Positions 57,287 to 64,000 of a stretch of 64,000 nucleotides of DNA are shown in pieces. A program made the translations under genes and the position numbers. Within the stretch, counting starts at the first letter, position 1; every line of letters begins with the position of its first letter. Origin of the DNA: Chloroflexota bacterium. Lineage in GTDB: Bacteria; Chloroflexota; Anaerolineae; Anaerolineales; VGOW01. The notes beneath the pieces are model-generated. The model saw nothing but the letters and a program-made list of their open reading frames with translations, had not been told where the DNA came from and searched no databases. The stretch is from the NCBI GenBank assembly GCA_016213135.1, contig JACRBQ010000075.1, forward strand, positions 1 through 64,000. The letters are read 5' to 3'.

Positions 57287-58456
57287 TTACGGAAGAGACT
57301 CCAAATAAGTAATCGCTCGGGCCAGTTCGGGATCGGAGCCGTCCGTTCCCGGCTGTAATTCTATATCGGGTTCGAGGCCCACACCACCGTCGATGGCGGT
57401 ATGGTCTGGAGTATACCAGCGCGCGTTCGTGACGTGCACAGAGGAATTATCCGATAGAGTGAACACCAATTGCACCGACCCCTTGCCGTACGTCTGTTGC
57501 CCAATCAGCGGGCCGCGCCCACGGTCGCGCAATGCGCCCGCCAGAATCTCGGCCGCGCTGGCGGTTCCGTGATTCACCAGAATGACGAGCTTCATATCGG
57601 CCAGCGGCCCGGATGCCGGGGCGGTGAAGGTCTTCTCGTCCTCGCCGCGCCGCTTTTCGTGCATGATCACGCCGCCGTCGAGGAATAGCCCGGCGGTGTC
57701 GATGGCCGACTGCAGCAGGCCGCCGCCGTTGCCGCGCAGGTCGAGTATCAGCATGGTTGCGCCTTGCGACTTTAGGTCCTGTGCGGTCTGCCTCACTTCG
57801 GACGGAGTCTTTTCGCTGAACCGGCTGATGGTCACCAGTCCAATCGTCGGATGTTGTTTGAGCAGACTACCGGTGACCGAGGGCAGTTCGATCGCTTCGC
57901 GTATCAACGTGAAGTGCAACGCATTGGCGTTGCCGCCTCGCCGCACCGCGATGGTTACTTTGCTGCCGACCGGGCCGCGTATCCGGGCTGATATGTCGTC
58001 GGGCGATTCGCCGCGCTCCACGGGCGCCCCGCTTATCTCGATCAGCAAGTCGCCGCTCTGCACCCCGGCGCGGGCTGCCGGCAGGTCCGGGTAGACCGTG
58101 AGCACAACGTCTCCCGCCTCGTTGCGGTTGAGCACCACGCCGATGCCGCCGAATTCGCCCGCCAACGATTGCGACTCGAGTTCCTGTGCCGGCGGCTCCA
58201 GAAACACCGTGTAGGGGTCGCCCACGGCGGACACCAACCCGCGCACCGCGCCGTACTGCAATTGGGCGCCCGGCGGCAACTGGCCCAGGTATATTGTTTC
58301 GAGCAACGACCGAGACTCTGTCAGCAACGGGTAATTGTCCTCGCGGCGCTCGGCGATCGCTCTGGTGAAATAGCCGGACGCGAATGCGCCCGCCGTCATC
58401 AGAACCGCAATCAAGATATAGAGGGTAACATCCAGGCGCGAGTTTTTTTGGCGCAT
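57287..58456 (-). CDS. S41 family C-terminal processing peptidase with PDZ domain
   Basis: Start ATG 58456 (MRQKNSRLDVTLYILIAVLMTAGAFASGYF); PDZ GGIGVVLNRNEAGDVVLTVYPDLPAARAGVQSGDLLIEISG; catalytic VNHGTASAAEILAGALRDRGRGPLIGQQTYGKGSVQ. Confidence 0.93.
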   Translation of the reverse strand: MRQKNSRLDVTLYILIAVLMTAGAFASGYFTRAIAERREDNYPLLTESRSLLETIYLGQLPPGAQLQYGAVRGLVSAVGDPYTVFLEPPAQELESQSLAGEFGGIGVVLNRNEAGDVVLTVYPDLPAARAGVQSGDLLIEISGAPVERGESPDDISARIRGPVGSKVTIAVRRGGNANALHFTLIREAIELPSVTGSLLKQHPTIGLVTISRFSEKTPSEVRQTAQDLKSQGATMLILDLRGNGGGLLQSAIDTAGLFLDGGVIMHEKRRGEDEKTFTAPASGPLADMKLVILVNHGTASAAEILAGALRDRGRGPLIGQQTYGKGSVQLVFTLSDNSSVHVTNARWYTPDHTAIDGGVGLEPDIELQPGTDGSDPELARAITYLESLP

Positions 58457-58457
58457 A

Positions 58458-59624
58458 TCACCGCCAAATACTGCTGTACGAGTGCTCGCCCACCACGCGC
58501 TTGCCCTCCGCAAAGCGCTGGGGTCTGTAGATTGAAATATCAACAGTTTTGGCCCGGCCATCCAATATCAATTCGCTCATGCAAAGCCCCACCGCGGGCG
58601 AAATCTTGAATCCCGTGCCGCTGAAGCCGCAGTCCAAATAGAAACCGTCGGGGCCGGCCGGGCCGAGCATCGGGTGCTGGTCGGGGGTGATGCCATCGTA
58701 GCCGCCGTGGGCGCTGTGCAAGTGAGCGGCTTCCATCACGGGCATTCGCTGACAGATGCGCTCGATGGCCCGTTCGACAAAGCCGGCCCGGGCGTGGTCG
58801 GTGTCGCCCTCCGGCGATTCGCCGATCGGGTTGCCGTCCTCCAATCCGACCAGCGTCAACCTGCCTTCGGGGCGGAAGTACATTTGCTTGGCATCGTCAA
58901 TGACCGCAGGATGGGTTGACCCGATCTCGCGGGGCAGGCCGATGAACATGGTGTCGTGACGCCAGGTGTCGTAGGGCAAATCCAACCCGGCCAGGCGGTT
59001 GAGTGCGCCCGCCCACGCGCCCGCCGCGTTGACCACCACCGGGGCGGCGAAATTTCCCTGAGTGGTCTCAACCCCGGTGACTCTGCCGCCTGTGACCACT
59101 ATCTCTGTCACCGCGCAATCCTGGACGAGTTGCGCGCCCAGCGCGCGCGCCGCGTTGAGAAAGGCGCTGGCCGTACTGGTCGGGTCGGCGTAGCCCGATT
59201 CCGGCTCGTAAGCCGCAAGCTCGATGTCGTCCGTCTTGAAATGCGGGGCCAGGCGGCGAACGTCATCTGCGCCGATGAGCAGGCTGGGGATGCCAATCTG
59301 CTGGTGCATGGCGACGTTGGCGCGCAGGTCGTCGGTGTGCTCGGGGCCGACCAGCTCGATGAAGCCCGTGCGCGTGAACCCGCAGTCGCCGCCGACGATC
59401 TGCCCCCAGTCCCGGAAATATGGAAAAGAGGCCCAGGCCAGTTCCGCATCCTGCTTCACGTCGTAATGCATGCGCACCAGCCCGCTCGAACGCCCGGTTG
59501 CGCCCGCGGCGACGAATTTCTTTTCCAGCACAATAACCGTGGCGCCGCGCCGTGCCAGATGAGAGGCCAGGCTGGCGCCGTGCACCCCCGCGCCGATAAT
59601 GATGATGTCTGCCGTGTGAGTCAT
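58458..59624 (-). CDS. FAD-dependent oxidoreductase (DAO/sarcosine oxidase-like family)
   Basis: DIIIIGAGVHGASLASHLARRGATVIVLEK (GxGxxG); C-terminal DGFYLDCGFSGTGFKISPAVGLCMSELI. Confidence 0.9.
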   Translation of the reverse strand: MTHTADIIIIGAGVHGASLASHLARRGATVIVLEKKFVAAGATGRSSGLVRMHYDVKQDAELAWASFPYFRDWGQIVGGDCGFTRTGFIELVGPEHTDDLRANVAMHQQIGIPSLLIGADDVRRLAPHFKTDDIELAAYEPESGYADPTSTASAFLNAARALGAQLVQDCAVTEIVVTGGRVTGVETTQGNFAAPVVVNAAGAWAGALNRLAGLDLPYDTWRHDTMFIGLPREIGSTHPAVIDDAKQMYFRPEGRLTLVGLEDGNPIGESPEGDTDHARAGFVERAIERICQRMPVMEAAHLHSAHGGYDGITPDQHPMLGPAGPDGFYLDCGFSGTGFKISPAVGLCMSELILDGRAKTVDISIYRPQRFAEGKRVVGEHSYSSIWR

Positions 59625-59666
59625 GGGAAGCCCATCCTTTCTTTTGCTATAAGCAGTCGGGTTTGG

Positions 59667-60680
59667 CTATACAACCACCACTGGCGTGCCCGGGCCGGTA
59701 GCCAGTGGCTGGTCGACGGAGGCCGAGGGAAGCGTCCACCGGTAGAGCCACCGGGCGTCCAGTGGGGCCGCATTGATGCAGCCGTGGCTCCACGGTCGGC
59801 CGTAGTCGTTGTGCCAATAGGTGCCGTGGATGGCGATGCCGCCGTTGAAGTAGCACACCCAGGGCACGCCGGGCAGGTCGTAGGCGTCGTCCGCAGCGCC
59901 ATCTCCGGCGGCCATGTGCCGCGAGGGCCGCTTGCGGTCGATGACGTAGTTGCCGAGCGGGGTGCGAAAGTCTTTCACGGTTCCCCCGGGGCCGGCGAAT
60001 TTGCCGCCGGAAGAAATGCGCGCACTGTACACGGGCCGGCCGTTTTCCAGCGCCGTGAGCGCTTGGGCGGTAGTGTCAATTTCGATTCGCTTGTCGGCAA
60101 TGTCCGGGGCAATGGGCGCGAACTCGGACGCCGGGATGAGGCGCAGCGCGCGGGCCGGGGCGTAGTAGGTTGAATTGAATCGATCGTCCCACAGCTCGTA
60201 CCACGCCTGCCCGGATGAGTCGCGAACGAGTCGCTGTACCCAATGGATGGAGCTGTAGTAGAGGCGATAAAGGACGTGGGATGACAATTGCGGCTGCGTG
60301 TAGACATCAACAAAAGGGATGGTCACTTGACCGGGGTGGGGGGCCGCAACGTCGACCGGCCGGTTGGGCTGGTCTTGAACCGGCTGGACGTTGGATGAAT
60401 GAATATACCCGTCACTCGTCTGATACCACGTCGGGTTTTGTGTGCCCGATTCGCGGCTTTGCGTTTTTGCATATATCGGCTCGATGGCTTGATAGCCGAT
60501 GAGTCGGACCGTGCGCCCAAACACCGAGGGCCGGCTGTAGACGGTGACGTAGACAAACAGCGCGCGTCCGTAGAAGATCGGTTTATCTGGATCGCCTGTC
60601 GGGTTTAGTTTGGTAGCCGAGCCGATCAGGCCAATGGATGCCAGTCGGAGGAACTCACGACGCGAGATGCGCGTAGGCAT
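59667..60680 (-). CDS. Tat-exported L,D-transpeptidase (YkuD domain)
   Basis: Start ATG 60680 (MPTRISRREFLRLASIGLIG, Tat SRRxFL); YkuD motif HGTYWHNDYGRPWSHGCINAAPLDARWLY. Confidence 0.92.
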   Translation of the reverse strand: MPTRISRREFLRLASIGLIGSATKLNPTGDPDKPIFYGRALFVYVTVYSRPSVFGRTVRLIGYQAIEPIYAKTQSRESGTQNPTWYQTSDGYIHSSNVQPVQDQPNRPVDVAAPHPGQVTIPFVDVYTQPQLSSHVLYRLYYSSIHWVQRLVRDSSGQAWYELWDDRFNSTYYAPARALRLIPASEFAPIAPDIADKRIEIDTTAQALTALENGRPVYSARISSGGKFAGPGGTVKDFRTPLGNYVIDRKRPSRHMAAGDGAADDAYDLPGVPWVCYFNGGIAIHGTYWHNDYGRPWSHGCINAAPLDARWLYRWTLPSASVDQPLATGPGTPVVVV

Positions 60681-60763
60681 TAACCCCTTCATAAACCCAA
60701 ATCCGCTTGAATAATTCCTACAAAGGAACACCAACCAGATCAAGGTGTAATCAACATTTATAC

Positions 60764-61040
60764 CTACCCCGATTTATCAGACGAGATAACGTCCTTCACC
60801 AACGGGGCGCTTACGTCGCGTTTGAACGTCTTTATCTTGACCAAATGAATGGTAACCCCCACCGCAACGCTCAACAAGATAAGGCGGCCCCACCAGGCTG
60901 TTACGACAAACAACGTAGTAAAGCCAATCGTGAGCCACAACACTATAAGCGAAAGGGTCTTTTCCCGGAGCGGAAGACCTCGGCCTTCTCGATAGTTCTT
61001 GATGTATTCTCCAAACCACTGATTATTCAGGAGCCAATAA
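60764..61040 (-). pseudogene. DUF454 (YbaN-like) membrane protein, C-terminal part, disrupted by IS
   Basis: Minus frame YWLLNNQWFGEYIKNYREGRGLPLREKTLSLIVLWLTIGFTTLFVVTAWWGRLILLSVAVGVTIHLVKIKTF; joins in frame with 63002-62850 when the IS and one TSD copy are removed. Confidence 0.88.
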
Positions 61041-62849
61041 TGACTCCACTGCAAAAAGGGTAGCCAACCCTCCTCAAAACGGCAAAAGTTTAATATAATG
61101 GGCGCATGTTCAGAAAAAACACCAAACACCAGCAACCCGCGCTGATCAGCGCCGCCAGCGAACTGCCCGAAAAGCAACGCACCCGACTTGCGAATTCGTG
61201 GGCAGGCACATTCTATCGTGAATTCTTCCGCCGCCTCAACGAGGAAGCCTTTGCGGTTCTGTACTCCGACCTCCCCTCGCGCCCGAACGTGGCGGTGAAT
61301 GTGCTGATCGGCTTGGAAGCGCTGAAAGCAGGCTTTGGCTGGAGCGACCAGGAACTGTACGAGCACTTTTGCTACGACCTGCAAGTGCGCTACGCCTTGG
61401 GATACGACCGACTGGGCGATGGCGACTTTGAAATCCGCTCGCTGTACTATTTTCGAGAACGCCTGGGCAAATACAATGCCGAGCAAGGCATCAACCTGCT
61501 GGAAAAAGCCTTCGAGCAAATCACCGATGCCCAAATCGTGGACTTGAAAATTCGCACTGGCATGCAGCGTATGGACTCGACCCAAATCGCCAGCAACATC
61601 GTCTCGGCCAGCCGCCTGCAACTCCTGGTGGAAGCCGTGCAACGGGTCGAGTGCCTCCTGAATGAATCGGATCGAACCCGCCTGACAGAAACCTTTGCGC
61701 CCTACACCAAAGACAGCGCCGGGCATTACACCTACCGCGTGAAAGGCAAGGAAGCCGTGCAGGAACACCTGCAGAAGATTGGACAAACCATCCATGCGCT
61801 TTTGCAGGATTTGAAAAGTGGCTACGCTGCCGAGACTGCCTATCAGGTTCTGGAACGCATCTTCGCTGAAAACTTTCACCTACTGGACAGTGGCGTGCGT
61901 GCCAAAGAGAACACCGAGATTACCTCCTCCTGCCTGCAATCGGTGGATGACCTCGAAGCCACTTATCGCACCAAAGGCACAGGGCATTACAAAGGTTACG
62001 TCGCCAACATTACAGAAACCTGTGACCCTGAGAATGAGATCCAACTCATTACCAAAGTGCAGGTGGCTCCCAACAACGTGGACGACAGCCAACTGCTGGC
62101 CGAAGCCCTGCCCAACCTGAAAGAGCGCACCGCAGTGGATACCCTGGTGACCGATGGCGGCTTTGGCGGCGAAGCCAGTGACAACGCCTTGCAAGACCAA
62201 AACGTCACGCTCATTCAGACCGCCATTCGCGGCGCACAGCCAGACCCCAACAAATTCAGCCTCTCCGACTTTGGCATCCAGCAGGATGAAAAGGGCGATC
62301 CCGCCACGCTGACCTGCCCGCAGGGGCAAACGGTTCCCGTCGTTCCCGGACGCACGACGGGCTGGCAGGCTCGCTTCGACCCCGCCCTCTGTTCCAATTG
62401 CCCGTTCCAACTGGATGGACATTGTCGCACCCAACCGCAAAAGCGCGACCCGCGTTACCTGTTGACCTTCACCACGCCGGAAATTCGGAGCGCCAAACGG
62501 CGCCAAGACTATCTGGCGCACACAGGCGTCAGCCACAATTTGCGCTCGGCCGTGGAAGCCACTGTGCGTTCGGTGAAACATCCCTTCCCAGCAGGCCAGC
62601 TGCCCGTGCGCGGGAAATTCCGCATTGCCTGCCTGATGATTGCATCCGCCACCATCACCAACGTGCGGCGCATCCAACGCTACCTGATGGCAAAAATGAA
62701 GCAAGTGGAAGCCACAAAAAGCCCGCAAGGCGAGGCGGCAATCGCCGCTGTGGTTTCTTTTTTTGTTTTTTCGGTGCGCTGGCTATGGTCGCGGCTGGTT
62801 TTCAGACCGAAATTTGGTTACTAAAGAACGGCTTTTTGCAGTGGAGTCA
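61041..62849 (+). mobile_element. IS1182-like insertion sequence, 1809 bp
   Basis: Terminal inverted repeats TGACTCCACTGCAAAAAG at both ends (left TGACTCCACTGCAAAAAGGG, right reverse complement TGACTCCACTGCAAAAAGCC); 4-bp target duplication ATAA at 61037-61040 and 62850-62853; one intact transposase ORF. Confidence 0.93.
61106..62824 (+). CDS. IS1182-type DDE transposase
   Basis: N-terminal DUF772-like region (LYSDLPSRPNVAVNVLIGLEALKAGFGWSDQELYEHFCYDLQVRYALG), DSTQIASNI, VTDGGFGG, C-terminal VEATVRSVKHPFPAGQLPVRG (DDE_Tnp_1-like), Cys cluster CSNCPFQLDGHC. Confidence 0.92.
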   Translation: MFRKNTKHQQPALISAASELPEKQRTRLANSWAGTFYREFFRRLNEEAFAVLYSDLPSRPNVAVNVLIGLEALKAGFGWSDQELYEHFCYDLQVRYALGYDRLGDGDFEIRSLYYFRERLGKYNAEQGINLLEKAFEQITDAQIVDLKIRTGMQRMDSTQIASNIVSASRLQLLVEAVQRVECLLNESDRTRLTETFAPYTKDSAGHYTYRVKGKEAVQEHLQKIGQTIHALLQDLKSGYAAETAYQVLERIFAENFHLLDSGVRAKENTEITSSCLQSVDDLEATYRTKGTGHYKGYVANITETCDPENEIQLITKVQVAPNNVDDSQLLAEALPNLKERTAVDTLVTDGGFGGEASDNALQDQNVTLIQTAIRGAQPDPNKFSLSDFGIQQDEKGDPATLTCPQGQTVPVVPGRTTGWQARFDPALCSNCPFQLDGHCRTQPQKRDPRYLLTFTTPEIRSAKRRQDYLAHTGVSHNLRSAVEATVRSVKHPFPAGQLPVRGKFRIACLMIASATITNVRRIQRYLMAKMKQVEATKSPQGEAAIAAVVSFFVFSVRWLWSRLVFRPKFGY

Positions 62850-63002
62850 ATAATAGAATCGTTCTGAACTCCGAGCATAGCAAATAGCGGCCAGCAGCAA
62901 GAAGGGAGTGGTAGGCAGCACGGGCACGAATATACCCAAAATACCCAACGCCACACAAACTGTACCGCAAGCAATCAAAAGGACTCTGATAAGCTTCTTC
63001 AC
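62850..63002 (-). pseudogene. DUF454 (YbaN-like) membrane protein, N-terminal part, disrupted by IS
   Basis: Minus frame (GTG 63002) VKKLIRVLLIACGTVCVALGILGIFVPVLPTTPFLLLAAICYARSSERFYY; typical DUF454 N-terminus LGLLGIFLPVLPTTPFLLLAA..RSS.RFY. Confidence 0.9.
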
Positions 63003-63153
63003 TTGCCTCTTTCCGTTTGCCTTGAGTTGCAGCGAAGGCCGTCCGATATCAGAGCAGGGCGCAAGCGCAAACGGCCCCGGCAACGCTCATCAGCCTACGA
63101 TCGCTTTCCCACGTTACCACGAACTAACTTTGCAGCAGGGCGTAAGTATATCA

Positions 63154-63182
63154 TTGACAGCCGTGAGGCCTTGGTGTATCAT
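63154..63182 (+). promoter_or_regulatory. Sigma70-type promoter of the integrase gene
   Basis: TTGACA (63154-63159), 17-nt spacer, TATCAT (63177-63182). Confidence 0.6.
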
Positions 63183-63185
63183 CAT

Positions 63186-63219
63186 TGTGATAGTGATAAG
63201 TTATCTTATACATATCACA
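63186..63219. promoter_or_regulatory. 34-bp dyad-symmetric element (operator or Xer/dif-like recombination site)
   Basis: TGTGATAgtgATAAGttatCTTATacaTATCACA; both arm pairs share the same centre (63202.5); contains GATAGTGATAA-GTTATC-TTATACATATC. Confidence 0.6.
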
Positions 63220-63234
63220 TAACCGGAGCCATCA

Positions 63235-64000
63235 ATGCCTTCGTCTTCCCTGCAACAGGCCGCCGAGCGTTATCTAAGCCTTGTGAGCGATAGCCGCAGC
63301 GCCAATACACATCGCACCTATGCCCAGGCCATCGCCAAGTTCCTCAAGATGTTAGAGAAGCGCGGCATCAACCCGGCTACGGCGGCTGTGGCTGCGCTCA
63401 CTGTGGACACTGCGGGCTGGTACGTGACCCTGCTCAAGCCATACGCCCCGGCAACGGAAGCCCTTTTCCTAACTGCGCTCCTCGGCTTTTACGAATACCT
63501 GGTCGCCGAGGAAAACTCAGCCATCAACCTCACCCAAATCAAATCCATGCTCAAGCGCCGCCAGCGAAAGACCACACCGCGATTGCCCCAATTTCCGCGA
63601 GAGCAAATTGAATTGGTTATGGATTATGTCAATCAAAAGGCTGCCTCACCAGCAGAGGACGAACGGGCGCACTTGCGGGGGCTGCGTGACCGCGCCTTCG
63701 TCTTCACCCTCGCCGATACCGGCCTCCGCATTTCCGAAGCGTGCCGCCTCACGCGGGGCCACATCGATTGGACGGAGTCGCGGGCTATTGTCACCATAAA
63801 AGGCGGGCGCGAAAGCGTAGTGCGGTTTTCGGCGCGGGCGCTGGCTGCCATAAAAACGTACCTGAGCGCCCGCGCTCAACTGGACGGCGCTACGGGCCGA
63901 TCGCTAGCTTCACTACCCATCTTCTCCCGACACGACGACGGCGCAGGTTCCAAAGTGCTGCGACTGAACACTATCGGCGCGAGGCAAATTGTAAATCGGG
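63235..64000 (+). CDS. Tyrosine recombinase/integrase (XerC/D-like), truncated by the window end
   Basis: Open frame from ATG 63235 to the edge, absent from the ORF track because there is no stop: MPSSSLQQAAERYLSLVSDSRSANTHRTYAQAIAKFLKMLEKRG...LRDRAFVFTLADTGLRISEACRLTRGHIDWTESRAIVTIKGGRESVVRF (catalytic Arg in TGLRISE, Lys in IKGG). Confidence 0.92.
   Translation, partial: MPSSSLQQAAERYLSLVSDSRSANTHRTYAQAIAKFLKMLEKRGINPATAAVAALTVDTAGWYVTLLKPYAPATEALFLTALLGFYEYLVAEENSAINLTQIKSMLKRRQRKTTPRLPQFPREQIELVMDYVNQKAASPAEDERAHLRGLRDRAFVFTLADTGLRISEACRLTRGHIDWTESRAIVTIKGGRESVVRFSARALAAIKTYLSARAQLDGATGRSLASLPIFSRHDDGAGSKVLRLNTIGARQIVNR

Noticed and set aside
58956-60173. 405-aa plus-strand ORF
   Set aside because: Antisense to the FAD oxidoreductase and L,D-transpeptidase genes, both of which have diagnostic motifs.
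60764-61879. 371-aa minus-strand ORF as one gene
   Set aside because: Chimeric: upstream part is antisense to the transposase; only the last roughly 90 codons (60764-61040) are real DUF454 sequence.

Overview
The window is GC-rich bacterial DNA. Gene content and Pro/Thr-rich surface-protein linkers suggest Chloroflexota, but this is inference. From about 420 to 55503 almost every gene is on the + strand, many with ATGA/GTGA stop-start overlaps. This block is a very large extracellular polysaccharide locus. It has two Asp-box (BNR/sialidase-type) surface beta-propeller proteins, a Wzm/Wzt ABC exporter with a Wzt C-terminal extension, about 17 glycosyltransferases, two glutamine-dependent asparagine synthetase homologues, sugar-nucleotide enzymes (LegB-like, FdtA-like, RMD/GalE-like), an O-antigen ligase/polymerase, a WbaP-type initiating transferase and a BY-kinase. 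Downstream is a cell-envelope module: a 2122-aa membrane protein with about nine GAF-like repeats and an extracellular SH3b-like C-terminus, two VanY-type D,D-carboxypeptidases, and two small SH3b proteins. The small SH3b genes arose by a tandem duplication that left a 34-codon vanY remnant. The block ends with a GT2::sugar-transferase fusion. A bidirectional terminator separates it from a - strand block: tmRNA (ssrA, tag ANRTHAYAALPLAA), an uncharacterised gene coupled to smpB, smpB, an S41 protease, a FAD oxidoreductase and a Tat-exported L,D-transpeptidase. At the right end an 1809-bp IS1182-like element (18-bp terminal inverted repeats, 4-bp ATAA target duplication) splits a DUF454/YbaN-like gene; removing it in silico restores the frame exactly. 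A tyrosine recombinase gene begins at 63235 behind a near-consensus promoter and a 34-bp dyad with Xer/dif-like architecture, and runs off the window.
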